Shown in pieces: positions 26,561 through 34,114 of a stretch of DNA of 64,000 nt. The number at the start of each line of letters is the position of its first letter. Positions within the stretch are counted from its first letter, which is position 1. The notes below the pieces were generated by a model. The model saw only the letters and a list, made by a program, of their open reading frames with translations, ran no database searches and had not been told where the DNA came from. The position numbers and the translations under genes are program-made. This DNA is from Azospirillum sp. B21 (GTDB taxonomy: Bacteria > Pseudomonadota > Alphaproteobacteria > Azospirillales > Azospirillaceae): assembly GCF_008364825.1 (NCBI RefSeq), contig NZ_VTTO01000008.1:186001-250000 (forward strand), given 5' to 3'.

Positions 26561-27115
26561 TCAGTCCGCCGCCGGTTCCGGTGGCTTGACCGTCTCGTTC
26601 ACCGGCCCGCGTGCCGGGTTGCGCATCGGATTCTTCGGGTCGAACAGGCCCAGGCGCTGCAAGGTCTGGGCGAAGCCTTCGGTCAGCATGGTGATGCGGT
26701 CGCTGATCTCGGCGATCTCGCGAGCGGAGATGACCGGGGCGTCGGCCGCGATGCGGCCGTGGGCGCGGTAGTTCAGGCGGATGGCGACGTCGTCGGTCTC
26801 GCCCTGGATCCAGGAACCATGCAGGATCTTGTTGCGCTCCCGGCCCAATTCCAACGCCTCGTCGCAACGGGCAACCAGGGCCTTGGCCTCGTCGGGGGGC
26901 AGGCGCAGGCCGGCGATGGACTTCAGCGCGTCGAAGCGGGCCTTCACCTGCATGTTGGAGGCGATGGGCAGGAAGTCGGTGTGGTCGGTCCCGAGCAGGC
27001 GGGAGATGCACAGCGACACCATGTCCTCGAGCTGGGCCCAGGACACGGCGATCATGCCGATCGCACAGTACATCTTCACGCTGAGGGGGCCCAGCCGGAC
27101 CGTCCGCGTCGTCAT
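26561..27115 (-). CDS. HEPN-like protein of unknown function
   Basis: 184 residues from the ATG at 27115; a longer upstream frame is overlapped by gmhA and is not credible. It is mostly alpha-helical and contains RERNKILHGSW at about 92-102. The R-x4-H core (R94, H99) is the hallmark of HEPN domains, many of which are RNases in toxin-antitoxin or defence systems. No partner (MNT nucleotidyltransferase or antitoxin) is adjacent. The Pro-rich tail ends VNETVKPPEPAAD. It lies convergent to the fucosyltransferase-like gene and divergent from gmhA. The HEPN assignment rests on one motif and the helical pattern. Confidence 0.6.
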   Translation of the reverse strand: MTTRTVRLGPLSVKMYCAIGMIAVSWAQLEDMVSLCISRLLGTDHTDFLPIASNMQVKARFDALKSIAGLRLPPDEAKALVARCDEALELGRERNKILHGSWIQGETDDVAIRLNYRAHGRIAADAPVISAREIAEISDRITMLTEGFAQTLQRLGLFDPKNPMRNPARGPVNETVKPPEPAAD

Positions 27116-27331
27116 TGGCCACCCTTGATGTCCGCGCCCCGGCCGCCGGGGCACGGGACGGAAGGTAAGCTTTTCACGCGGTGTGGAAAAGCCGTCATTG
27201 TGCGGCTTGGAGTTGACAGACCCCACGATCCATAGGATCCACTGGCCGCTGCGCACGGACCCGGCCTTTCCCGGTCTTCCCGCCGTCGCCGCCGAAACGC
27301 ACCATCGGTCACGCACAAGGTATCCCGTCCC

Positions 27332-27919
27332 ATGGCCAACCAGTCCGCCCCCGCCCCCTCGCTGCACGGCTGCCTCACCGCCGCCATCGACGTCCTGCAG
27401 CGCACCATGGACATCCTGGATCCGGCGCGGGTCGAGGCGGCGGTCGAGGCGGTCACCGCGGCACTCGGCGCCAACAAGGCGCTGCTGGTCTGCGGCAACG
27501 GCGGCTCGGCCTCCGATGCCCAGCACATCACCGGCGAACTGGTCGGCCGTTTCCTGAAGGAGCGGCGCGGGCTGAAGGCGATCTGCCTCAGCTCCAACGC
27601 CGCCGTGCTGACCGCCTGGAGCAACGACTACTCCTACGACAGCGTCTTCGCCCGCCAGACCGAGGCCTATGGCGAGCCGGGCGGCGTCCTGCTGGGCATC
27701 TCCACCAGCGGCAATTCGCGCAACGTGATCGCCGCCTTCGAGGTGGCGAAGAGCCTGGGCATGACCACCATCGCCATGACCGGCGAGGGCGGCGGCAAGC
27801 TGGCGGGCATGAGCGACATCCTGCTCGACGTGCCGTCGCGCTCCACCCCGCTGATCCAGCAGGTCCACATCTGCCTCTATCATTACCTGTGCGAGCAGGT
27901 CGAAGCCCGGCTGGCCTGA
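27332..27919 (+). CDS. gmhA: Phosphoheptose isomerase GmhA
   Basis: 195 residues, the normal length for GmhA. SIS-domain motifs are CGNGGSASDAQH (54-65), followed by catalytic Glu69, and STSGNS (124-129); His179 lies in QQVHICLYHYLCE as expected. It converts sedoheptulose 7-phosphate to D-glycero-D-manno-heptose 7-phosphate, the first step to ADP- or GDP-heptose, in the cytosol. A TTGACA hexamer at 27213-27218 could be part of its promoter, but no clear -10 is seen. The next gene starts 8 bases after the stop, so it is co-transcribed with the GT41-like gene. Heptose could serve LPS core or protein heptosylation. Confidence 0.92.
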   Translation: MANQSAPAPSLHGCLTAAIDVLQRTMDILDPARVEAAVEAVTAALGANKALLVCGNGGSASDAQHITGELVGRFLKERRGLKAICLSSNAAVLTAWSNDYSYDSVFARQTEAYGEPGGVLLGISTSGNSRNVIAAFEVAKSLGMTTIAMTGEGGGKLAGMSDILLDVPSRSTPLIQQVHICLYHYLCEQVEARLA

Positions 27920-27927
27920 CCCCGTCC

Positions 27928-29643
27928 ATGACCCCGCTCACCCAGGATGTCCGGGACGCCCGGGATGCGCTGAAACGCCAGGCGCTGGAGGCTTTCGGCG
28001 CCGGGCGGTTGGAGGAGGCGGAGGCCCTCTACCGCCACCTGCTGGGCCAGGACGGCACGGCCGCCGACCTGTGGAACAACCTGGGCATCCTGCTGTCCGA
28101 TCTGAAGCGCCCGGCCGAGGCGGCGGCGGCGCTGCGCAAGGCCCTGGTGCTGCGGCCGGACTACGACAAGCCCTGGGTCGGGCTGGGCAGCGCCGCCTTC
28201 GGCGACCGGCTGGACGAGGCTGTGCGCTGCTGGACACGGGCCATCCGGCTGGAACCGCGGCAAAGCGCCGGGCTGTGGTTCAACCTGGGCGTGACCCGGC
28301 AGATGCGGGGCGAGGCCGCCGAGGCCGCCGCCGTCTTCGACCGGGCCGAGGCGCTGAAGCCCGACGACCCGCGCGTCGCCAGCCAGCGGCTGCTGTGCCT
28401 CAACTATCTCGACCTGTCCGGCGAGCGCCTGCTGGCCGAGCACCGGCGCTTCGACGAGCGGTTCGGTGACGGGCCCGGCGGGGCCGGCCTGCCCGCCGTC
28501 CCGCATGCCAACCCGCCCGATCCGGAGAAGCGGCTGCGCATCGGCTATCTGTCGGTCGAGTTCCGCGAGCATCTGGGCGCCTATTTCCTGACGCCCCTGT
28601 TCGAGGCGGCCGACCGCGGCCGGTTCGAGATCGTCTGCTATTCGATCCTGCCGGACAGCCACGCCGACGCCTACACCGCCCGCTTCAAGGCGCAGGCGGA
28701 CGGCTGGCGCAATATCGGCCATCTGGACGACGAGGCCCTGGCCGCGCAGATCCGCGCCGACGGCATCGACATCCTGGTCGACCTCGCCGGCCATTCCGGG
28801 CTGAACCGGCTGCCGATGCTGGCGCGGCGCCCGGCGCCGGTGCAGGTGACGTGGCTGGGCTATCCCAACGGCACCGGCATGGCGTCGGTCGGCTACCGCA
28901 TCGTCGATCCCGTCAGCGACCCGATCGGTCCCACCGACGCCCATGCGGTGGAAACGCTGGTCCGGCTGCCCGCCCCCTTCCTGTGCTTCCGCCCGCCGGC
29001 CTCCGCACCGCCGGTCGTTCCGCTGCCGGCGGGCGCCACCGGGGCCGTGACCTTCGGGTCCTTCAACAAGCTGTCCAAGATCACCGACGGCACCGTGGCG
29101 CTGTGGGCCGAGGTGCTGCGGCGGGTGCCGGACGCGCGCCTTCTGCTGAAGGACCGTCCGCTGTCCGATCCCGGCACCGCCGACATGATACGGGCGCGCT
29201 TCGCCGCCGCCGGCATCGATCCGGCCCGGCTCGACCTCGTCGGCTTCATCAAGGACGCCGCCGGCCATCTCGCCGCCTACAACCGCATCGACATCGCGCT
29301 GGACCCGCACCCCTACAACGGCACCATCACCACCTGCGACACGCTGTGGATGGGGGCGCCGCTGGTCACGCTGGCCGGCAGCCGCCACGCCGCCCGCGTC
29401 GGCGCCAGCCTGATGACCGCCATCGGCCTGCCCGAGCTGGTCGCCGCCACGCCCGCCCATTATGCCGAGATCGCCGCCGGTCTGGCCGGCGACCTGACCC
29501 GGCTGATGCGGCTGCGCATGGGCCTGCGCGAGCGGGTGCGGGCATCGGCCCTGTGCGACGAGGCGCGCTTCATGCGCAATCTGGAAACCGCCTACCGGCT
29601 GATGTGGCGGCGCTGGTGCGATCAGCGGCGGCCAGAGAGCTAA
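27928..29643 (+). CDS. TPR/GT41 O-GlcNAc-transferase-like glycosyltransferase
   Basis: 571 residues. N-terminal TPR repeats (about 10-165: LWNNLGILLSDLKRPAEAAA, LWFNLGVTRQMRGEAAEAAA) are joined to an OGT/SPINDLY-type GT41 catalytic half. Landmarks are RIGYLSVEFREHLGAYFLTP, VQVTWLGYPNGTGM, VTFGSFNKLSKITDGTVALW, DIALDPHPYNGTITTCDTLW and MGAPLVTLAGSRHAARVGAS, all standard for the family. GT41 enzymes glycosylate proteins in the cytosol; the HMW1C branch modifies secreted adhesins. It lies in an operon with gmhA. Acting on the adhesin of this locus is inference. Its stop codon overlaps the convergent toxin gene's stop. Confidence 0.88.
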   Translation: MTPLTQDVRDARDALKRQALEAFGAGRLEEAEALYRHLLGQDGTAADLWNNLGILLSDLKRPAEAAAALRKALVLRPDYDKPWVGLGSAAFGDRLDEAVRCWTRAIRLEPRQSAGLWFNLGVTRQMRGEAAEAAAVFDRAEALKPDDPRVASQRLLCLNYLDLSGERLLAEHRRFDERFGDGPGGAGLPAVPHANPPDPEKRLRIGYLSVEFREHLGAYFLTPLFEAADRGRFEIVCYSILPDSHADAYTARFKAQADGWRNIGHLDDEALAAQIRADGIDILVDLAGHSGLNRLPMLARRPAPVQVTWLGYPNGTGMASVGYRIVDPVSDPIGPTDAHAVETLVRLPAPFLCFRPPASAPPVVPLPAGATGAVTFGSFNKLSKITDGTVALWAEVLRRVPDARLLLKDRPLSDPGTADMIRARFAAAGIDPARLDLVGFIKDAAGHLAAYNRIDIALDPHPYNGTITTCDTLWMGAPLVTLAGSRHAARVGASLMTAIGLPELVAATPAHYAEIAAGLAGDLTRLMRLRMGLRERVRASALCDEARFMRNLETAYRLMWRRWCDQRRPES

Positions 29644-30035
29644 ACGGAAGGCGGCTGATCCACTTCCGCGGCGGGATCGGACTCCGGCACGAAATGCCGG
29701 GCCGGCTCCATGTTTTCGTGCAGCAGGCGCAGGACGATGACCCTGGCCGCTCCGCCGGCCGGACGTTCGACGGCATAATACAGCATGTGGGCTGCGGCGC
29801 CCCGCCGGCCCGCCGCGGTTTCCAGATGAAATGCCCGAAGGCCCGGAACGACGCCTCCACGGTCTCGGGAACCGCCCCGACCGGGGTCTTCAGCGATCAT
29901 CGTCACCGCCTTCGCGATAAGCCGCTTATAGGTTTCGCGCTGGTGCGTTCCGAACCGCTCCAACGTTTCCCTCAGCACCATCTTGAAGTCCTGCTTCGCC
30001 GCGTCGGTTACCCGATAGGCCAACACCGTCCTCAC
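29640..30035 (-). CDS. ParE/RelE-superfamily toxin
   Basis: 131 residues from a GTG overlapping the antitoxin stop (GTGA). The order beta-strand (TVLAYRVTDAAKQDF), helical pair (LRETLERFGTHQRETYKRLI), then GLRAFHLETA and the late strand ARVIVLRLLHENMEPARHF fits the ParE/RelE fold: type II toxins that act on gyrase or ribosome-bound mRNA. A Gly/Arg-rich insert (RGGSRDRGGVVPG) and an acidic extension after the core are atypical. The gene end meets the end of the GT41 gene, with the two stop codons overlapping by two bases. Confidence 0.8.
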   Translation of the reverse strand: MRTVLAYRVTDAAKQDFKMVLRETLERFGTHQRETYKRLIAKAVTMIAEDPGRGGSRDRGGVVPGLRAFHLETAAGRRGAAAHMLYYAVERPAGGAARVIVLRLLHENMEPARHFVPESDPAAEVDQPPSV

Positions 30036-30283
30036 TCGTCGATCCCGTCGAGGATGTCGTCTATGGGCCGGTCGTCCAGGCGACCTTCCCTCCAATCCTC
30101 GACACCGACCATGACTGCCCGCCGGAGCATCTCCAGCTTCTCATGTTCGGCAGCCTTTTCCCGGTGCAGCAGGCGCAACGCATCCCGGACGACCTCGCTT
30201 TGCGACGCATATCCCCCGCTGGCGACCTGACGCTCGACGAAGCTGGCAAGGGCCTCGGGCAGGCTGACGTTCATGGTGGGCAC
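30032..30283 (-). CDS. ParD-type ribbon-helix-helix antitoxin
   Basis: 83 residues. The GTG at 30283 is preferred because AGGAGG ends six bases before it; the ATG three codons later (MNVSLPEAL) is too far from that site. NVSLPEALASFVERQVASGG followed by YASQSEVVRDALRLLHRE is the standard CopG/ParD fold that binds DNA and caps ParE. The acidic tail (RPIDDILDGIDE) would contact the toxin. It overlaps the toxin gene by four bases, antitoxin first. Confidence 0.88.
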   Translation of the reverse strand: MPTMNVSLPEALASFVERQVASGGYASQSEVVRDALRLLHREKAAEHEKLEMLRRAVMVGVEDWREGRLDDRPIDDILDGIDE

Positions 30284-30320
30284 GGGAAACCTCCTGCTTT
30301 TCGACGTGAAGGCTGAGCAG

Positions 30321-30339
30321 ATTGGCAAAAATTGTCAAT
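30321..30339. promoter_or_regulatory. Imperfect palindrome upstream of ParD-like gene
   Basis: ATTGGCAA-AAA-TTGTCAAT is a 19-base inverted repeat with one mismatched pair, 38-56 bases upstream of the antitoxin start. It is AT-rich in a GC-rich setting and is positioned as an operator over the promoter. Binding by the antitoxin is inferred. Confidence 0.45.
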
Positions 30340-30373
30340 GCAGCAGGTTTCTTGCCATGCTCCGTTCCCAATC

Positions 30374-31204
30374 CTATACCCGCCCCTTGCCGGCAGGCAT
30401 CCCTGCGACCGGCCAGGCGAAATCGCCCATCCGTTCCTTCGCCGGTCCCTGGAAATGCAGGAAGGTGAAGAAGACCGGGGCGCCGCCGTCGGTGCGGGCG
30501 CACACCGGAACCCCATCCGTGCCGAAGCGGACGTCCTTCAGCCCATCGCGCATGGCGAAGCGGCCGTTCGCGTCGCGGATGTTGTGGTCAAACCCCTGGT
30601 CGATTAGACTTCCCTGTTCCAGGAAGCGGGGATCGGCGGCGGCGATCTCCATCAGCAGATGCATGTCGCTGACATGCGGCCGGCCGCCGATCCGGAAACG
30701 GTCGGCCAGGGCATGCAGCCGCGGCTTGTCGGCAAAGATCTCGACGAAGCGGTCGCACAGCACGCCCAGCGCCTCCGGCCCCGCAAAGCAGTTGGCCCAG
30801 CTCCAGTTTCCGGCGATATGGCCGGCGAAGGGCTCGGCGAACCGTTCCACCGGCCGGTAGAGCATGATGTCGCTGTCGAACACGCAGAAACGGCCGAGCC
30901 CATGGCGGACGGCGAAGTCATGCACGAAGAACCAGCGCCCGTAGCACATCGCCTCGTACCCCTCGCCATTCACCGAGAGATGCTCGTACACCGCGCCGAA
31001 GCGGGCGTAGGAGCCGGTGTAGAGGCGGATGTCGGCCTGATGCACCGCGAAGGGCAGCTCGCGGATCTCGTCGGTCAGCAGGATCACCGGGCTGCCGGGC
31101 GAGGCGCGCACCGCCTGCCTCAGCGCGATGTCCAGAACGGCCTTGTAGCCGATATGGACGAACAGGATCGGAATGCCGGGCTTGTCGAACGGCGTGTCGG
31201 GCAT
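30374..31204 (-). CDS. DxD-type glycosyltransferase-like protein
   Basis: 276 residues from the ATG at 31204; another in-frame ATG lies 12 codons upstream. The N-terminal strand (IPILFVHIGYKAVLDIALRQ) and FCVFDSDIMLYRP, with DSD at 110-112, indicate a GT-A nucleotide-diphospho-sugar transferase whose metal site is the DxD. The following CFAGPEALGVLCDRFVEIF and SLIDQGFDHNI resemble acceptor loops of capsular or GT8-like enzymes. Donor and acceptor are unknown. It is divergent from the methyltransferase gene across 177 bases. Confidence 0.65.
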   Translation of the reverse strand: MPDTPFDKPGIPILFVHIGYKAVLDIALRQAVRASPGSPVILLTDEIRELPFAVHQADIRLYTGSYARFGAVYEHLSVNGEGYEAMCYGRWFFVHDFAVRHGLGRFCVFDSDIMLYRPVERFAEPFAGHIAGNWSWANCFAGPEALGVLCDRFVEIFADKPRLHALADRFRIGGRPHVSDMHLLMEIAAADPRFLEQGSLIDQGFDHNIRDANGRFAMRDGLKDVRFGTDGVPVCARTDGGAPVFFTFLHFQGPAKERMGDFAWPVAGMPAGKGRV

Positions 31205-31312
31205 GGAGGGGCTGCTTCGTCTCGCGATAAGGGGCTGCATGGTAGCCGCCCGCGGCGGCGGGCGGAACCGGCCTGTCCTGCGCCCGGCCCGCCTTTCGTC
31301 CTTGCCCCTTGC

Positions 31313-31341
31313 TTGACAAGCCCGCCCTCCGGCTTCTACCG
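31313..31341 (+). promoter_or_regulatory. Candidate sigma-70-type promoter for methyltransferase gene
   Basis: CTTGACA (TTGACA at 31313-31318) matches the alphaproteobacterial -35 consensus. A weak -10 (CTACCG or TACCGA) follows after 17-18 bases, about 40 bases before the ATG at 31382. The -10 is poor, so confidence is low. Confidence 0.3.
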
Positions 31342-31381
31342 ATAGCGCCTTCCTTCCCCGCCACCACACCGGACCGCTGCG

Positions 31382-32206
31382 ATGAGCGAAGCGCCGCCCT
31401 CTTCCCCCGCCCCCGACACCGCGTCCGCGGTGCACAGCGGGTCGGCCGACCGCTTCGGCTACGAATGGGGCCGCTATGCCGAGCTGAAGGACATCTATGA
31501 GGAGCAGTTCCGCCGCTGGACCCCCTTCCTCAAGCCGGAGGACTGGCGGGGCCTGACCTTCGTCGACGTCGGCTGCGGCATGGGGCGCAACAGCCATTGG
31601 CCGATGAGCTACGGTGCGGCCGGCGGGCTGGCCATCGATATCGACGAGCGCAGCCTCGCCTCGGCCCGCGCCACGCTGGCGCCGCATCCGGCGATGGAGG
31701 TGCGCCGCCAGAGCGCCTATGAGCTGAACGAGGTCGAACGCTTCGATCTCGCCTTCTCCATCGGCGTCGTCCACCATCTGGCCCATCCGGAGACGGCGCT
31801 CGCCAACATGGTGCGCGCGGTCAAGCCGGGCGGGCGGGTGATGATCTGGGTCTATGGCCGCGAGAACAACGGCTGGATCGTCCGCTTCGCCGACCCGTTG
31901 CGCAAGGCGCTGTTCAGCCGCCTGCCGATCGGGCTGGTGCATGCGCTGTCCCTGCCGCCGACCGCGCTCTTGTGGCTGGCCCTGCGGCTGGGGCTGGACC
32001 GGCTGGAATATTTCCGCCTGATCCGCCGTTTCGACTTCGCGCATCTGCGCTCCATCGTGTTCGACCAGATGCTGCCGAAGATCGCCAACTACTGGCGCCG
32101 CGACGAGGTGGAGGCGCTGATGAAGGGCGCCGGGCTGGAAGACGTGCAGCTCGCCTGGGTCAACGAGATCTCCTGGGCGGCGATCGGAACAAAGCCCCAT
32201 GACTGA
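31382..32206 (+). CDS. Class I SAM-dependent methyltransferase
   Basis: 274 residues. The SAM motif FVDVGCGMGRNS is at 60-71, with an acidic loop AIDIDERSLASAR after strand 2 and the post-motif SIGVVHHLAHPETALANMVR, as in small-molecule or sugar methyltransferases. The start FGYEWGRYAELKDIYEEQF resembles methyltransferases found in glycan clusters. The C-terminal part has a hydrophobic stretch (LPIGLVHALSLPPTALLWLA). It closes the glycosylation island and may cap or modify a sugar. Substrate unknown. Confidence 0.8.
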   Translation: MSEAPPSSPAPDTASAVHSGSADRFGYEWGRYAELKDIYEEQFRRWTPFLKPEDWRGLTFVDVGCGMGRNSHWPMSYGAAGGLAIDIDERSLASARATLAPHPAMEVRRQSAYELNEVERFDLAFSIGVVHHLAHPETALANMVRAVKPGGRVMIWVYGRENNGWIVRFADPLRKALFSRLPIGLVHALSLPPTALLWLALRLGLDRLEYFRLIRRFDFAHLRSIVFDQMLPKIANYWRRDEVEALMKGAGLEDVQLAWVNEISWAAIGTKPHD

Positions 32207-32297
32207 TCGCCTTATCTTTTAATCGAGTTTCAATCCTACGAGCACCGCTTCAACTTGCGTCCACGAAGCGTCACCCCGGCCCCCTTGCCCGCCTGTA

Positions 32298-32957
32298 TCA
32301 CCCGTCCTCACGGCCGCGCGCGGCCAACCGGCGCGGCCGGTTCTTCCGACGCTGTTCGGCCACGCGGATCGCGGCTGCGGCACGGTCGGCCGCCCCTGGC
32401 GCCGCATCCGGGCGCTCGGCGTCCGGCAGGCCCCAATAGTCGAAGTTGCCGGTCATCATTGCGACGACGCGGCGCATCTCGGTCCGGACCAGATCGCCGG
32501 CCTCGCGCGCGGCGTTGCAGTGCTCTGGCGGACACAGACCGGCGTCGACGGCCTCGGCCAGCACGCGGGTGCTGCGGTCGAGGTTGGTTGCGATGGTCCG
32601 TAGCTCGTGGAACACCGCGCGCAGCGCCTCCAGCTCAGCGGGGTTCCACTGCGGCCGGCGCGTCAGATGCACCAGGGCCAGCGAGCGCAGCCAGGTCGCC
32701 GGGCCGGTGCCGTGCGCCCGGGCCGCCTCGGCCAGGGCCGCACGCTCGGCCTCCTTGAACCGGACACCGACTTGCTGGCCCGTTCCACTCCCTCGTGGCG
32801 CCGCTGGCGCCGTCCCGTCCATCGCCTGGAGGATGAGCCGCCGCAGCGCAGCCGAGGCGCCACCGTCGGTCCGCCGCGCCCAGGCCTGGAAGCGCTCGGC
32901 CAGAGCGGCGTCGACATAGCCGCCGACCATCTTCTGTCCGGGCTTCGGCGGCATCAC
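32298..32957 (-). CDS. MobC-like mobilisation accessory protein
   Basis: 219 residues (GTG at 32957, or the ATG one codon later). VGGYVDAALAERFQAWAR with GGASAALRRLILQAM is a ribbon-helix-helix pattern. The middle part QVGVRFKEAERAALAEAARA and TIATNLDRSTRVLAEAV matches MobC/relaxosome accessory proteins, which bind oriT and help the relaxase nick. The tail is basic (RRKNRPRRLAARGRE). It sits beside parB and upstream of a conjugation cluster, which supports the call. The relaxase itself is not in the window. Confidence 0.6.
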   Translation of the reverse strand: MMPPKPGQKMVGGYVDAALAERFQAWARRTDGGASAALRRLILQAMDGTAPAAPRGSGTGQQVGVRFKEAERAALAEAARAHGTGPATWLRSLALVHLTRRPQWNPAELEALRAVFHELRTIATNLDRSTRVLAEAVDAGLCPPEHCNAAREAGDLVRTEMRRVVAMMTGNFDYWGLPDAERPDAAPGAADRAAAAIRVAEQRRKNRPRRLAARGREDG

Positions 32958-33031
32958 GCCAGCCCCGTTTCAAACCTGCTCCCACCAAACATATCCTGCC
33001 CTCTCCTTCCTTCCTCCATGGCCCCGCTTCC

Positions 33032-33050
33032 GTTTTGCACCGTGCAAAAC
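33032..33050. other. Candidate parS site (perfect 19-base palindrome)
   Basis: GTTTTGCAC-C-GTGCAAAAC is a perfect inverted repeat about 30 bases downstream of the parB stop. Its 15-base core recurs inside parB. Position and recurrence suggest a ParB binding site (centromere); this is inferred. Confidence 0.5.
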
Positions 33051-33082
33051 CCGCAACACATGCCGATTGAGGTGGCGGCCGC

Positions 33083-34114
33083 TCACTCGACGCGGACGAT
33101 GCGCAGTTCGGCGGCCTTCACCTCGGCGATGCCGCCGGCGTAGGCCACCAGCACCAGTCCGGCCCCGCCGGCCCGCCGGTCGACGATCAGGCGGCCCTCC
33201 GCCCCGTCCCCGGCCGTGACATGGAACACCGGCGGCACCGGGGCGACTGCCACGGGGTCCGGAACTACGGTCGGCTTCGGTTTGCCCCCACTCTGCCCGG
33301 GCTTCTCCTGGACGTCCGGTTTTGCACCGTGCAAACCCTCGCCGGCCGCAAGGGCGCCGCCCGCCGGTGCGGACGGGACGCCGCGCAACGGGTCCGGTTC
33401 CTTGGCGGCGGGCACCGGCCGGTCCGGAACCAGGCTGCCGGTCGGCCGGCCGGTGATGCCGCCGACGATCCGGCGCGCCTCGGTGACGGTGAGGACCATG
33501 TCCCTATCGGCCAAGGCCGCCAGCACCGCGTCGGGGGTCTTGCGCCATTGGCGGTAGAGGTCGTAGAGCGCCCGCATGTCGGCTTGGTCGATGCGCGCCC
33601 GCAGCTCGGGCGGGAAGTTGCCGGCCTGCCGGAACGCCGAGATTTCATACGGCTTGAGCGCGCAGATCGTGGCGATCTGCGGGCCGGTGTGCCCGTCCGC
33701 CGCCAGCCGGGCGATGGCGGCGACGAGATCGCTGTTGGACAGGGACGCGCGGTGCTGGTTCTCGATCACTTGCGCTGCGAAGTCGCCGTCGCCCTCCCGC
33801 CGGATCACCGCCGGGATTTCCGCCAGCCCGGCCAGCCGGGCGGCGCGCAGCCGCCGCGCCCCGAAGGCCAGTCGGTGGCGCCCGTCCACCGCCGGCCGCA
33901 CCACCACCGGCTGCACCAGCCCATGCGCGCGGATCGACGCGGCCAACAGCGCCAACTCCTCCTCCGCGAAGACGGTGCGCGGCTGGCCGGGGTCCTCGTC
34001 GATGTCGGCGAGCGGCAGGTGCAGCACCTCGCCCTGCCCGTCTCCCGCCGCCGCCCGCAAGGCGGCGAAGCTGGCCGCGGCGAAGGCGGCGCGCGGGTTG
34101 GACGGTGCGCTCAT
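33083..34114 (-). CDS. parB: ParB-family partition protein
   Basis: 343 residues from the ATG overlapping the parA stop. The ParB N-terminal domain is clear: LPLADIDEDPGQPRTVF, GLVQPVVVRP, the arginine patch FGARRLRAARLAG and ENQHRASLSNSDLVAAI. A helix-turn-helix follows (GPQIATICALKPYEISAFRQ). A Pro-rich linker (about 230-300) leads to a C-terminal part (EGRLIVDRRAGGAGLVLVAY) that may dimerise. It binds parS and, as a CTPase clamp in this family, loads on DNA for segregation with ParA. A palindrome identical to the core of the downstream site lies inside the gene at 33321-33335. Confidence 0.9.
   Translation of the reverse strand: MSAPSNPRAAFAAASFAALRAAAGDGQGEVLHLPLADIDEDPGQPRTVFAEEELALLAASIRAHGLVQPVVVRPAVDGRHRLAFGARRLRAARLAGLAEIPAVIRREGDGDFAAQVIENQHRASLSNSDLVAAIARLAADGHTGPQIATICALKPYEISAFRQAGNFPPELRARIDQADMRALYDLYRQWRKTPDAVLAALADRDMVLTVTEARRIVGGITGRPTGSLVPDRPVPAAKEPDPLRGVPSAPAGGALAAGEGLHGAKPDVQEKPGQSGGKPKPTVVPDPVAVAPVPPVFHVTAGDGAEGRLIVDRRAGGAGLVLVAYAGGIAEVKAAELRIVRVE
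33321..33335. other. Second candidate parS core inside parB
   Basis: TTTGCAC-C-GTGCAAA, a perfect 15-base palindrome identical to the core of the site at 33032-33050. It lies within the parB linker-coding region, where sequence constraint is low. Confidence 0.45.

Noticed and set aside
27116..27883. N-terminal extension of the HEPN-like gene overlapping gmhA
   Set aside because: Opposite to gmhA and of biased composition; the ATG at 27115 gives a normal protein.
30500..31345. + strand frame opposite the DxD glycosyltransferase
   Set aside because: No domain; shadow of the minus-strand gene.
32207..32297. Possible tRNA-linked integration site at the border of the conjugation region
   Set aside because: No tRNA-like fold or flanking direct repeat was found by eye.
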